Source: Kitasatospora griseola (GTDB lineage: Bacteria > Actinomycetota > Actinomycetes > Streptomycetales > Streptomycetaceae). From it: a stretch of 62,824 bases of DNA. Shown here piece after piece: positions 8,744-17,932 of this stretch. Position numbers and translations under genes: made by a program. The notes beneath the pieces were generated by a model. That model was not told the DNA's origin. It did no database searches and was given only the letters and a program-made list of their open reading frames with translations. The first letter of the stretch is position 1. Each line of letters starts with the position of its first letter. The stretch spans positions 21,772-84,595 of the forward strand of contig NZ_BMRI01000024.1 of NCBI RefSeq assembly GCF_014648555.1, written 5' to 3'.

Positions 8744-9694
8744 ATGTTCGCATTCATTGCGCCGGGTCAGGGCTCCCAGACCCCGGGCATGCTGGCCGCC
8801 TGGCTGCGCGACCCGGCCACCGCCGAGCGGGTGCGGGCCTGGTCGGAGGCCGCCGACCTGGACCTGGTCCACCTCGGCACCAAGGCCCCGGCCGCCGAGA
8901 TCGCCCGCACCGAGCACACCCAGCCGCTGCTGGTCGCCGCCGGACTGCTCGCCCACCACGCCCTGGCCGGCGCCGCCCGGCCGGGCGGGGCGGTGGCGGC
9001 CGGCCACTCGGTCGGCGAACTCACCGCCGCGGTGTACGCCGGGGTGCTGGAGCCCGCCGACGCGGTGCGGCTCGCCGCGATCCGCGGCCGGGCGATGGCC
9101 GCGGCCTGCGCCGAGGCGCCCACCTCGATGGCCGCCGTGGTCGGCGGCGAGCAGAGCGAAGTCCTGGCGCGAATAGCCGAGTTGGGCCTGACCCCGGCGA
9201 CCTTCAACGGCCCCGGCCAGATCGTCGCGGCCGGTCTCGGAACGGCCCTGGAACAGCTGGCCGCCGCCCCGCCCGCCGGGGCCACCGTCAAGCCGCTCAC
9301 CGTGGCCGGCGCCTTCCACACCCCGTTCATGGAGTCGGCCCGGCAGACCTTCGCGGCCGCAGCCGAGGCGGTGCCGTTCGCCCCGCCGACGCAGCCGCTG
9401 CTGTCCAACGCGGACGGCGCGCTCGTCGAGGACCCGGCGGAGATCCGCCGCCGACTGGTCCAGCAGGTGGTCAGCCCGGTCCGCTGGGACCTCTGCCTGG
9501 ACCGACTGGGCGAACTGGCACCGGAGACGACGATCTCGCTGCCGCCCGCCAAGACCCTCGCCAACCTGCTCAAGCGCCGGCACCCCGGGCTGGACGTGCT
9601 GTCCGTGAACACCGCCCGGGACGTCGCCCGGGCCCAGGAGCGGCTCGCCGTCGCCGCGATCAGCGAGGGAGTGGCCGTCCATGCCGGTGTCTGA
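8744..9694 (+). CDS. Stand-alone acyltransferase (FabD/trans-AT-like)
   Basis: A 316-residue acyltransferase of the malonyl-CoA:ACP transacylase fold. It has the GQGSQ loop (residues 8-12), the nucleophile Ser89 in GHSVGE, Arg114 in IRGRAM and the catalytic His192 in AGAFHTPFM. A good AAAGGAGG ribosome site precedes the ATG. It could load malonyl units on the cluster ACPs. Because it is followed at once by an AMP ligase and a small ACP, a VinK-like role, moving an aminoacyl group between carrier proteins, is the main alternative. The motifs do not settle which. Confidence 0.85.
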   Translation: MFAFIAPGQGSQTPGMLAAWLRDPATAERVRAWSEAADLDLVHLGTKAPAAEIARTEHTQPLLVAAGLLAHHALAGAARPGGAVAAGHSVGELTAAVYAGVLEPADAVRLAAIRGRAMAAACAEAPTSMAAVVGGEQSEVLARIAELGLTPATFNGPGQIVAAGLGTALEQLAAAPPAGATVKPLTVAGAFHTPFMESARQTFAAAAEAVPFAPPTQPLLSNADGALVEDPAEIRRRLVQQVVSPVRWDLCLDRLGELAPETTISLPPAKTLANLLKRRHPGLDVLSVNTARDVARAQERLAVAAISEGVAVHAGV

Positions 9695-11264
9695 CCTGCT
9701 CGATTACCCGCTCCTGGCGCGGGCCGACCACCCCGCCGTGACCGACGGCGAAGGCACTCTGAACTACCGCGAGCTGGGCACCGCCGTGGACCGCGCGGTC
9801 GGCTGGCTGCGCGGCCAGGGCCTCACCGCCGGCGAGCGGGTGGTGTACGCCGGCGGCAACGACCGCTCCTTCCTGGCCCTGTTCTGGGCCACCCTGCGGA
9901 TCGGGGCGATCTTCGTCCCGGTCCACCCCGACCTGACGGACCAGCAGATCGACCACATCGTGGCCGACTCCGAGGCCGCGCTGGCCGTCTGCCGCCCGGC
10001 GGCCGGCGCCCGCGCCGCCCGCACCGTCGACGTCGAGCAGGCCTGGCAGCAGGTGCTCGCCTCCGCCGAGGACGGCCACCGCGCCGACGTCGACGAGGAC
10101 GCGGTGGCGATGCTGATCTACACCTCCGGCACCACCGGCCGCCCCAAGGGCGTGGTCTGCCCGCACCGCCAGATGCTCGCCGCCCTGGACGCGATCAACG
10201 CCTGCCTGGGCTACCGGCCGGACGACGTGGTGCTGTGCCGGCTGCCGCTCTCCTTCGACTACGGCCTCTACCAGGCCCTGCTGTCCGCCCTGGTCGGCGG
10301 CACCCTGGTACTGGCCCGCCGCAGCGAGGACGTCGGACTGCTCCGGCTGATCGAGCGCACCGGCGTCACCGTCGTCCCGCTGGTGCCCTCGCTGGCCCAG
10401 ATGCTCCACCTGCTGCAGAGCAAGTTGCACCGGCCCACCCGGGTGCGGCTGTTCACCAACACCGGCGCCCGCCCCGGCCGGGCCGTGATGGCGGAGCTGC
10501 TGGAGGTCTTCCCCGGCTCCGAGTTCGCCTCGATGTACGGCATGACCGAGTGCAAGCGGATCTCCATCCTCGACCCGGCCGAGTACGCCGGGCACCCCGA
10601 TTCGGTCGGCCCGCCGATCCCCGGCGACAAGGTCCGGATCGTCGCGGCCGACGGCGCCGAGCTCGGCCCCGGCGAGACCGGCGAGATCGTGGTGTGGGGA
10701 CCGACCGTGATGGCCGGCTACTGGCGGATCCCGCTGGAAGAGCAGAACCGTTTCATCCGCCGCCCGGACGGCTCGCTGGAACTGCACACCGGCGACCGCG
10801 GCCGGCTCGACGAGGACGGACGGCTGTACTTCGTCGGCCGCGACGACGACGTGATCAAGCGCCGCGGCATGCGGATCGCCCTCACCGAGATCGAGGACGC
10901 CGCCGAGCGCCTCCCCGGCGTCACCGCCGCCGTCGCGCTGCGCCCCGAGGAGGAGGGCGGACCGCTGCTGCTGGCCGTGCACGGCACCCTCCCGCCCGAG
11001 CAGGTCCGCGCCGCGCTGGTCGGCCGGCTCGACCCCAGCCGGATGCCCGACCGGGTCGTCCCGCTGGACACCGTCCCGCTGACCGCCAACGGCAAGCCGG
11101 ACCGGGCCGCCGCCAAGCGCCTGGTCGACGCCGCCACCGCCGAAGCGGCCGAAGCCGCGGAAGCGGCCGCCGCCGCAGCCGCCGTCGTCGCGGCCGAGCA
11201 CCACCGAATCCACCAGACCGTCACCGCATCCCCGAGGGGCAGCCATGAACCAGTCGCAGTTTGA
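9681..11264 (+). CDS. AMP-dependent ligase (amino acid/acyl adenylation)
   Basis: A 527-residue ANL-superfamily enzyme. It has the P-loop YTSGTTGRPKG at residues 147-157, YGMTE, TGDRGRLDEDG and the late catalytic Lys in LTANGKPDR. It adenylates a carboxylate and should transfer it to the carrier protein encoded next. The size and the AT-ligase-ACP order resemble the VinN-type enzymes that load beta-amino acids, but the substrate cannot be read by eye. The last ~35 residues are an unusual Ala/Glu-rich tail. It overlaps the AT gene by 14 bases and the ACP gene by 20. Confidence 0.85.
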   Translation: MPVSDLLDYPLLARADHPAVTDGEGTLNYRELGTAVDRAVGWLRGQGLTAGERVVYAGGNDRSFLALFWATLRIGAIFVPVHPDLTDQQIDHIVADSEAALAVCRPAAGARAARTVDVEQAWQQVLASAEDGHRADVDEDAVAMLIYTSGTTGRPKGVVCPHRQMLAALDAINACLGYRPDDVVLCRLPLSFDYGLYQALLSALVGGTLVLARRSEDVGLLRLIERTGVTVVPLVPSLAQMLHLLQSKLHRPTRVRLFTNTGARPGRAVMAELLEVFPGSEFASMYGMTECKRISILDPAEYAGHPDSVGPPIPGDKVRIVAADGAELGPGETGEIVVWGPTVMAGYWRIPLEEQNRFIRRPDGSLELHTGDRGRLDEDGRLYFVGRDDDVIKRRGMRIALTEIEDAAERLPGVTAAVALRPEEEGGPLLLAVHGTLPPEQVRAALVGRLDPSRMPDRVVPLDTVPLTANGKPDRAAAKRLVDAATAEAAEAAEAAAAAAAVVAAEHHRIHQTVTASPRGSHEPVAV

Positions 11265-11493
11265 TCAGCTCGTCGAGCGGATCTGCTCCGTGCAGGTCAC
11301 CGACTCCGAGACCCCGCTCGTCGACCTGGGCGTGGACTCGCTGCACACCATCGCCCTGGTGATGGCCGTCGAGGAGGAGTTCGGCATCGAGGTCGACCCC
11401 GACGCCCTCGCCGACCCGGCGCTGGCCTCCCCGGCCGGACTGTTCCGCTACGTGCAGGCCTGGGCCGCCGACGCCGCCCCGGCCCGAGTCTGA
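11245..11493 (+). CDS. Acyl/aminoacyl carrier protein 1
   Basis: An 82-residue carrier protein with the phosphopantetheine attachment Ser32 in the LGVDSLH motif and an acidic helix II/III (VEEEFGIEVDPD). It starts inside the end of the ligase gene, so it is the likely loading partner of that ligase. It differs from the second ACP at 17933, which suggests separate duties: priming or amino-acid carriage here, chain extension there. Confidence 0.88.
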   Translation: MNQSQFDQLVERICSVQVTDSETPLVDLGVDSLHTIALVMAVEEEFGIEVDPDALADPALASPAGLFRYVQAWAADAAPARV

Positions 11494-11506
11494 GGGACCG
11501 CCAGCC

Positions 11507-12712
11507 ATGTGGACCGACACCAGACCCGCGGCCGAAATGCCCCGGCTGTTCGAGCGGGGCGGGGACGTCATATCCCTGGCGGGCGGACTGCCCGACCTGG
11601 ACGTGCTCCCGCTGGGCGACATCTCCCAGCAGCTCGCCCGACTCGTCCGCCTCGGCGGCAAGCTCGCCCTGCAGTACACCACCCCGCACGTCGCCAAGGC
11701 CCTCGTGCCCGCCGTCGCCGACCTGATGGCCCGTGAGGACGGCCACGCGAGCGCCGACAACCTGATCCCGACCAGCGGCTCCCAGATGGGCCTCACCGCC
11801 GTCGCCCTCGCCCTCGGCACCCCCGGCGACACCATCCTGGTGCAGACCCCCGCCTACCCCGGCGCCACCGCCGCCTTCCGCACCGCCGGCCTCGAACTGC
11901 ACGCGGCCGCCGAGGACCCCCAGGGCCTCGACCCGCAGCAACTGCGCACCACCGTCCGCGAGTTGAGAGAAGCCGGTCGCACCGTCCGACTGCTGTACGT
12001 CAACCCGACCTTCCAGAACCCGACCGGCGCCACCCTCTCCGTCCCGCGCCGCGCCGAGATCCTCACCGCCTGCCGCGAGCTCGACCTGCTGCTGATCGAG
12101 GACAACCCGTACGGCCTGCTCGGCTTCGACGGCGCCACCACCACGCTGTTCCAGGCCCTCGACCCGCAGCAGGTGGTCTACCTCGGCACCTTCTCCAAGA
12201 TCTTCGCCCCCGGCCTGCGCTCCGGCTGGATCGCCGCCCCCGAGCACCTGCGCTTCGACCTCGCCCGGGTCGCCGAGATCATCTCGCTCTCGCCGTCCGC
12301 GCTCGCCCAGGGCACGCTGGCCGCCTACTACTCCCGCAACGGCTGGACCGAGCTGATCGACCGCTACCGGGAGAGCTACCGCGAGCGCTGCACCCTGATG
12401 GCCGACGCGCTGGACGCCGAGCTCGGCGCCGACAGCCCGTGGACCTGGCAGCGCCCCGACGGCGGCTTCTACCTCTGGCTGCGCCACCAGGGCGGCGCCG
12501 ACGCCACCCGCTACGCGCAGGCCGCCGCCGCGCACGGCGTCTCCTTCGTCCCCGGCGGCCACTTCTCCGTCGACGGCGAGCACAACGACGGCATCCGGCT
12601 GTGCTTCAGCAACGTGCCGCGCAAGAAGATCACCGAAGGCATCGCCCGGCTCGCCGCCGTACTGACCGAAACCCCCGCCGCCGCACGCGAGTTGGCGGAG
12701 GTGTCGGGATGA
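11507..12712 (+). CDS. PLP-dependent aminotransferase, class I/II
   Basis: A 401-residue fold-type I aminotransferase of the 2-aminoadipate/MocR-catalytic-domain type. Visible residues include the TSGSQMGL loop, the VNPTFQNPTG motif, EDNPYG, and the Schiff-base Lys231 in GTFSKIFAPGLRSGW. No GntR domain is attached, so it is an enzyme and not a regulator. In this operon it may make an amino-acid precursor or aminate an acyl intermediate. It is coupled by ATGA to the LanB-like gene. Confidence 0.85.
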   Translation: MWTDTRPAAEMPRLFERGGDVISLAGGLPDLDVLPLGDISQQLARLVRLGGKLALQYTTPHVAKALVPAVADLMAREDGHASADNLIPTSGSQMGLTAVALALGTPGDTILVQTPAYPGATAAFRTAGLELHAAAEDPQGLDPQQLRTTVRELREAGRTVRLLYVNPTFQNPTGATLSVPRRAEILTACRELDLLLIEDNPYGLLGFDGATTTLFQALDPQQVVYLGTFSKIFAPGLRSGWIAAPEHLRFDLARVAEIISLSPSALAQGTLAAYYSRNGWTELIDRYRESYRERCTLMADALDAELGADSPWTWQRPDGGFYLWLRHQGGADATRYAQAAAAHGVSFVPGGHFSVDGEHNDGIRLCFSNVPRKKITEGIARLAAVLTETPAAARELAEVSG

Positions 12713-15051
12713 CCGCCCCCGCCGTCGAAGCCGCCCGCGCCGTGGACTGGGCGGACTTCGCCCCGCTCCACCCGCTGGCCGGCTCCGACTGGCAGGTCTG
12801 GGGCGTCGGACTGCTCCGCAACGCCGGCTTCCCGGTCTCCGGCCTCGACCTGATCGGCGGCGCCCTCGCCCCGGCCGCCGCCGCCCGGCTCGCCGCCGGC
12901 GAGGCCACCGCCGAGGAGTTCGACACCGCCTACCGCACCGACGTCGACACCGAGGCCGCCCGGCTCGCCGCCCTCGCCACCGACCCCAAGCTCCGCCTGG
13001 CCATCGCCTGGCAGAACCGCACCGTCTTCCGCATCCTCGACTCGCTCGCCGCCCCCGGCGGCAAGGAGACCAAGCGCCGCCAGCGCGAACGCACCCTCGC
13101 CATGTACTGGCTGCGCTACTGCGCCAAGGCCGAGACCATCGGCTTCTTCGGCCCGGGCGCCTGGATCGGCGTCGGTCGCACCCAGCAGGCCATCGGCATC
13201 GACCACGGCCCCGCCCTGGTCGCCGCCGCCCGCACCTCGCTGGAACGCTGGACGGTCGCCGCGATCGCCGACTGGATGGCCGAACAGCCCGGCGCCCGCT
13301 GGTGGTTCCCGCCGATGCTGCGCCCCGACGTCCACCTGGACGGCGAGCAGCTGGTGCTGGCCAACCGCAAGACCGTCCGGCTGCGCCCCGAGGACGGCCA
13401 GGTGCTGCGGCTCGCCGACGGCGACCGCAACGCCGAGCAGATCACCGACCTGCTGGTCGCCGACCACGGCTGGGACGCCGCGAGCGCCCGCGGCGCCGTC
13501 GACAAGGTGCTGAACCGGCTGCTGCGGCAGCGGGTGCTCGGCTGGGACGCCAACATCCCGGTCGACGTGCGCGCCGAGGAGGTGCTGCGCCGCCGCGTCT
13601 CGGCGATCGGCGACCCCGAACTGTTCGTCCGCTACGACGCGGTGCTCGCCGAACTCGCCCGCCACAAGGGCGAGATCGACCGGGCGGAGACCGCCGAGCA
13701 GCTGGTCGAGGCGCTGGACGCGCTGGACGCGTACTTCGTGGAGACCACCGGCCAGGCCGCCTCCCGCGAGGAGGGCAAGGCGTACGCCGGCCGCACCCTG
13801 GTCTACCAGGACACCCTGCGGGACTGCCGGATGGAGCTCGGCCGGGACTTCCTGGACGGCATCGCCCGCCCGCTCGCCCTGGTCGCCGACGCCGCCGACT
13901 GGTTCGGCAACCGGCTCGCCGAACTGGTCGAGGCCGAGGTGGTCGAGCTGGTCCGCAAGGCCGCCGCCCGGCAGCGCCCCGGCACCGCCGTCACGCTGGC
14001 CGACGTCTGGCCGCAGACCCTGGCGCTGTTCTGGGGCGAGCACAACCACCCCGTGCAGCAGGCCGTCCGGGAGCTGGCGCTGAAGTGGCGCGAGGTCATC
14101 GGCGAGGTGCCCGAGGGCGCCACCCGGATCGACCTGAGCGTCGAGAAGATCGCCGCGAAGACCCGGGAGGTGTTCGCCACCGGCCCGGTGCGCTCCCCGC
14201 ACCTCGCGGTGCACAGCCCCGACCTGCAGATCGCGGCCCGCTCGGCGGACGCCGTCAACAACGGCCGACACCTGGTCGTGCTCGGCGAGTTGCACGCCTG
14301 CCTGGCCACCCTCGACCTGCCGTTCCTGGACTGGACGGCCGACGCCGGCTCGCTGCGCGACAAGGTCAACCGGGCGATCGGCGGCGAGCGGCTGGTGCCG
14401 CTGCTGCCGGTCGGCTGGAAGCGCAACAGCGGCCGCATGGTGCCCGCCCCGATCGGCGCGGGCGACCGGCTGATCGGCTTCACCCGCGCCCCGTTCGACC
14501 AGCGGGAGCGGATCGAACCCGCCGTCGCGATCACCCTCGCCGAGCACGACGGCACGATCACCGCGACCACCTCCGACGGCCGTACCCGGACGCTCTCCGA
14601 ACTGCTCGCGGTGCTGATCTCGATCATCGCCTGCGACGCGTTCAAGATCGGCCTGGACCGGCCGCACGCCCCCCGGGTCACCCTCGACGACCTGGTGCTG
14701 TTCCGGGAGACCTGGCGGCTGCCCGCCACCGGCGTGGCCCTCACGCCGAAGGCCGACCGGAGCCGCGACTACCTGGCGGTGCGCCGCTGGGTCACCGACA
14801 ACGCGCTGCCCGACCGGGCCTTCGTCAAGTTCCCCGAGGAGACGAAGCCGTCCCTGGTCGACTTCACCAGCCCGACGCTGGTGCTCTCCTTCGCCAACCT
14901 CGTCCGCCGGGCGGTGCAGTCGGACCCCGACGCCAGGGTGACCGTCAGCGAACCGCTGCCGGCCCCCGAGGAGTCCTGGCTGCCCGACGCGGACGGCGAG
15001 CAGTACGTCAGTGAGCTTCGGCTCCAGATCAGCCGAAAGGTGCCGGAATGA
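12709..15051 (+). CDS. LanB-like protein, glutamylation (N-terminal lantibiotic dehydratase) domain only
   Basis: A 780-residue protein matching the N-terminal lantibiotic dehydratase family. The motif KLRLAIAWQNRTVFR is followed by RTLAMYWLRYCAKAETIGFFGPGAW, a winged-helix-like middle and the late block RAFVKFPEETKPSLVDF ending in WLPDADGEQYVSELRLQI. The SpaB_C elimination domain (~300 residues) is absent and no separate gene for it is seen. LanB glutamylation domains use Glu-tRNA; small LanBs of this architecture include peptide aminoacyl-tRNA ligases (PEARLs), which add an amino acid to a peptide C terminus. The ATGA overlaps at both ends place it at the centre of the operon. Confidence 0.8.
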   Translation: MTAPAVEAARAVDWADFAPLHPLAGSDWQVWGVGLLRNAGFPVSGLDLIGGALAPAAAARLAAGEATAEEFDTAYRTDVDTEAARLAALATDPKLRLAIAWQNRTVFRILDSLAAPGGKETKRRQRERTLAMYWLRYCAKAETIGFFGPGAWIGVGRTQQAIGIDHGPALVAAARTSLERWTVAAIADWMAEQPGARWWFPPMLRPDVHLDGEQLVLANRKTVRLRPEDGQVLRLADGDRNAEQITDLLVADHGWDAASARGAVDKVLNRLLRQRVLGWDANIPVDVRAEEVLRRRVSAIGDPELFVRYDAVLAELARHKGEIDRAETAEQLVEALDALDAYFVETTGQAASREEGKAYAGRTLVYQDTLRDCRMELGRDFLDGIARPLALVADAADWFGNRLAELVEAEVVELVRKAAARQRPGTAVTLADVWPQTLALFWGEHNHPVQQAVRELALKWREVIGEVPEGATRIDLSVEKIAAKTREVFATGPVRSPHLAVHSPDLQIAARSADAVNNGRHLVVLGELHACLATLDLPFLDWTADAGSLRDKVNRAIGGERLVPLLPVGWKRNSGRMVPAPIGAGDRLIGFTRAPFDQRERIEPAVAITLAEHDGTITATTSDGRTRTLSELLAVLISIIACDAFKIGLDRPHAPRVTLDDLVLFRETWRLPATGVALTPKADRSRDYLAVRRWVTDNALPDRAFVKFPEETKPSLVDFTSPTLVLSFANLVRRAVQSDPDARVTVSEPLPAPEESWLPDADGEQYVSELRLQISRKVPE

Positions 15052-16103
15052 CCGTGCTCGTCCCCGACGGCGCCGGGCTGCGGGTCCGCCCGCACCGTCC
15101 GTCGGACCCCGACATCGTCGCCACGATCGGCGGCACGCCGCTGGTGGCGCTGGACCGACTCTTCCCGCCGAACCGCTTCCAGGTGTACGCCAAGTGCGAG
15201 CGGTTCAACCCCGGCGGCTCCATCAAGGACCGGGCCGCCAAGTCGATGGTCGAACAGGCCATCGCCACCGGCCGGATCGTGCCCGGGGTGTCCACCGTGG
15301 TGGAGTCCTCCTCCGGCAACCTGGGCATCGCGCTCGCCCAGCTCTGCAACTTCTACCGGCTCGGCCTGATCATCGTGGTCGACCCGCGCACCACCCCGCA
15401 GAACCTCGCCATCATGCGGGCCTACGGCGCCCGGGTGGAGGTGGTCGAGCACCGCGACCCCGCCACTGGCGAGTTCCTGCCGGCCCGGATCGGCCGGGTC
15501 AAGCACCTGCTGGCCACCGTCCCCGACGCCTGGTGGCCCAACCAGTACGCCAACGAGGACAATTCGCGCGCTCACCACACCACCATGCGGGAGATCGTGG
15601 AGGCCCTCCCCGAGGCCCCCGACTACCTGTTCCTGGCGGCCGGCACCACCGGCACCCTGCGCGGCTGCGCCGAGTTCATCCAGGACCAGGGGCTGCCCAC
15701 CCGGGTGGTCGCGGTGGACGCCGTGGGCAGTGTGATCTTCGGCCCGCCGGAGCCCTGGGAGTCCACGCACCGGCGGACCATCCCCGGCCACGGCGCCGCG
15801 GTCGTCCCCGCCCTGCTGCGGCCGGGCTTCGCCGACCGGGTGGTCAAGGTGACCGACTCGGAGTGCATCCGGGGCTGCCGCCGCCTGCTGGCCGAGGAGT
15901 CCGTCCTGGCCGGCGGCTCGTCCGGCGCGGTGATCGCAGCCCTGCAGCAGTCCGCCGACTGGATCGAGCCGGGCGCCACCTGCGTCGCCGTGCTCCCGGA
16001 CGGCGGCGACCGCTACCTCGACACCATCTACGACGACCAGTGGGTCGAGTCCTACCTCCGGCAGTACCTGCCGCAGACCGACCACGAAGAGAGCCAGTCA
16101 TGA
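15048..16103 (+). CDS. sbnA: 2,3-diaminopropionate biosynthesis protein SbnA (PLP synthase)
   Basis: A 351-residue cysteine-synthase-like PLP enzyme with Lys60 in NPGGSIKDRAA, the SSSGNLG phosphate loop and GTTGTLRG. The RFQVYAKCERFNPGGSIKDRA start and the NQYANEDNSRAHHTT segment are typical of SbnA, which condenses O-phospho-L-serine with L-glutamate into N-(1-amino-1-carboxy-2-ethyl)-glutamate. The next gene, coupled by ATGA, is SbnB, its pathway partner. Together they make L-2,3-diaminopropionate. Confidence 0.88.
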   Translation: MTVLVPDGAGLRVRPHRPSDPDIVATIGGTPLVALDRLFPPNRFQVYAKCERFNPGGSIKDRAAKSMVEQAIATGRIVPGVSTVVESSSGNLGIALAQLCNFYRLGLIIVVDPRTTPQNLAIMRAYGARVEVVEHRDPATGEFLPARIGRVKHLLATVPDAWWPNQYANEDNSRAHHTTMREIVEALPEAPDYLFLAAGTTGTLRGCAEFIQDQGLPTRVVAVDAVGSVIFGPPEPWESTHRRTIPGHGAAVVPALLRPGFADRVVKVTDSECIRGCRRLLAEESVLAGGSSGAVIAALQQSADWIEPGATCVAVLPDGGDRYLDTIYDDQWVESYLRQYLPQTDHEESQS

Positions 16104-17128
16104 GAATCCTCGGCCGGGAGGACGTCCGGGCCGCGCTCGCGGACCTCGACTCCACCGTCATCGACCTGGTCCGCAACGCCTACGTGCTGCACAGCCAGGG
16201 CAAGTCCGACCTCCCGTTCTCCACCTTCCTGCGCCCGCTGCACCGCTCCGAGTCGCGGATCATCGCGCTGCCCGCCTACCTCGGCGGACCGGCCCCGGTG
16301 ATGGGCCTGAAGTGGATCTCGTCCTTCCCGGAGAACGTCAACCGGGGTATGCAGCGCGCCAGTTCGCTGTGCATCCTGAACGACCTGGAGTCCGGCTACC
16401 CGCTCGCCCTGATGGAGGGCAGCCAGATCTCCGCGGTCCGCACCGCGGCCGGCGCGGCGCTCGCCTCGGGGCTGCTGAACGCCGGACGCGAGGTCCGCAC
16501 GATCGGCCTGGTCGGCTGCGGCACCATCAACAACCAGGTGGTGCACTTCCTCACCCAGGTGCACGAGGGCCTGGAGACCGTCCTGCTCCAGGACGCCTTC
16601 CCGGAGCGGGCCAAGGTGTTCGCCGCAGAGCTGGCCGCCGAGTACCCGGGCGTCGAGTTCAAGGCGGTGACGCTCGGTCAGGCGCTGTCCGCCGACACGG
16701 TCTCGATCGCCACCACCGACTCCTCGTACTGGCTGGACCTGGCGGACTACCCGAACCGCCCGCACGGGCAGGTGATCCTGCACCTGTCGCTGCGCGACCT
16801 GTCGGTGGCCTCGGTGCTGGGCGCGGTCAACGTCACCGACGACGCGGACCACGCGATCCGCGAGCAGACCTCGCTGCACAAGGCCGAGCAGCAGGCCGGC
16901 CACCGCCGCTTCGTCACCGCCGAGATCGGCGCGCTGCTCGACGGCACCGCCGAGCTGCCCGCCGCCCGCACCGTGGTGTTCGCCCCGTTCGGACTGGGAG
17001 TGCTCGACCTCGCGGTCGCCGAGGCGGTGCTGAACCACGCCGAGAAGCACGGGCTCGGCACCGAGGTCGAGGGCTTCGACCCGGGCAGCCACAAGGTCAC
17101 CTCCAACCTCGCCGGGAGCGCGGCATGA
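16100..17128 (+). CDS. sbnB: 2,3-diaminopropionate biosynthesis protein SbnB (NAD-dependent dehydrogenase)
   Basis: A 342-residue member of the ornithine cyclodeaminase/mu-crystallin family. The SbnB-type N terminus (DLVRNAYVLHSQGKSDLPFSTFL) and the SSFPENVNRGMQRASS segment are clear. The Rossmann motif GLVGCGTINNQ lies near residue 138. It oxidatively splits the SbnA product to L-2,3-diaminopropionate and 2-oxoglutarate. It is coupled by ATGA to SbnA upstream and to the ketoreductase downstream, so diaminopropionate supply is wired into the acyl-chain operon. Confidence 0.88.
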   Translation: MRILGREDVRAALADLDSTVIDLVRNAYVLHSQGKSDLPFSTFLRPLHRSESRIIALPAYLGGPAPVMGLKWISSFPENVNRGMQRASSLCILNDLESGYPLALMEGSQISAVRTAAGAALASGLLNAGREVRTIGLVGCGTINNQVVHFLTQVHEGLETVLLQDAFPERAKVFAAELAAEYPGVEFKAVTLGQALSADTVSIATTDSSYWLDLADYPNRPHGQVILHLSLRDLSVASVLGAVNVTDDADHAIREQTSLHKAEQQAGHRRFVTAEIGALLDGTAELPAARTVVFAPFGLGVLDLAVAEAVLNHAEKHGLGTEVEGFDPGSHKVTSNLAGSAA

Positions 17129-17877
17129 GTCAGCTGTTCACCGAAGGCACCAGGGCCGTCGTCACCGGGGCCTCCCGGGGCATCGGCGCGGCGATCGCGC
17201 TGCACCTGGCCGAGCACGGCTGCGACGTCGCGCTCAACTACCGCTCCAGCGCCGGCAAGGCCGAGCAGCTGGCGGAGAAGATCGAGGGCCTCGGCCGGAA
17301 GGCGCTGCTGGTGCAGGCCGACGTGTCCGACGAGGCGCAGGTCACCGCGATGTACAAGGAGATCCGCACCGCCTGGGGCGGCGTGGACGTCGCGGTCCTC
17401 AACTCCGGCATCACCGCCGACGGCCACTTCGCGGCGATGAGCGCCGCCAAGTGGCAGGAGGTGATCTCCACCAACCTGACGGGCGCCTTCCTGACGGCGC
17501 GTGAGGCCACCAAGCAGATGTACGCGAGCGGCGGGTCGATCGTCTTCATCGCCTCCACCTCGGGCATCGCCGGCCGGGTCGGCCAGGCCAACTACGCCGC
17601 CTCCAAGGGCGGGGTGATCGCGATGGCGAAGACCCTGGCCTACGAGGGCGCCCCCAAGGGCATCCGGGTCAACGTGGTGGCCCCGGGCTTCATCGACACC
17701 GACATGGTGAAGAAGGTGCCCCGCGCCCAGCTGAAGGAGGCCGCGGCGGCGATCCCGCTGGGCCGGATGGGCACCCCGGAGGAGGTCGCGCAGGCGGCGG
17801 TCTTCCTGGCCAGCCCGGCGGCCTCGTACATCACCGCCAAGGTGCTCACCGTCGACGGCGGGATGCTCTACAGCTGA
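17125..17877 (+). CDS. 3-oxoacyl-ACP reductase (FabG-like ketoreductase)
   Basis: A 250-residue short-chain dehydrogenase. The NADPH motif TGASRGIG is at residues 14-21, the catalytic Ser144, Tyr157 and Lys161 (YAASK) are present, and Asn94 lies in VLNSGI. Its length and ending (VDGGMLYS) are those of FabG. It would reduce the 3-oxoacyl-ACP made by the fused KS-CLF in this operon. The ATG overlaps the SbnB stop by four bases. Confidence 0.9.
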   Translation: MSQLFTEGTRAVVTGASRGIGAAIALHLAEHGCDVALNYRSSAGKAEQLAEKIEGLGRKALLVQADVSDEAQVTAMYKEIRTAWGGVDVAVLNSGITADGHFAAMSAAKWQEVISTNLTGAFLTAREATKQMYASGGSIVFIASTSGIAGRVGQANYAASKGGVIAMAKTLAYEGAPKGIRVNVVAPGFIDTDMVKKVPRAQLKEAAAAIPLGRMGTPEEVAQAAVFLASPAASYITAKVLTVDGGMLYS

Positions 17878-17932
17878 CCACCCCTCAATCGAACTGACGT
17901 TCCATCAATTCCCACCAAAGGAAAGGCACATC

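Noticed and set aside
12439..12708. In-frame upstream extension of the LanB-like protein
   Set aside because: It overlaps the aminotransferase gene in another frame and is Arg/Pro-rich; the ATG at 12709, coupled by ATGA, fits the family start.
12709..15051. Full lanthipeptide dehydratase
   Set aside because: The elimination domain is missing, no separate SpaB_C gene or LanC cyclase is present, and short ORF 2 has no Cys, so a normal class I lanthipeptide cluster is not supported.
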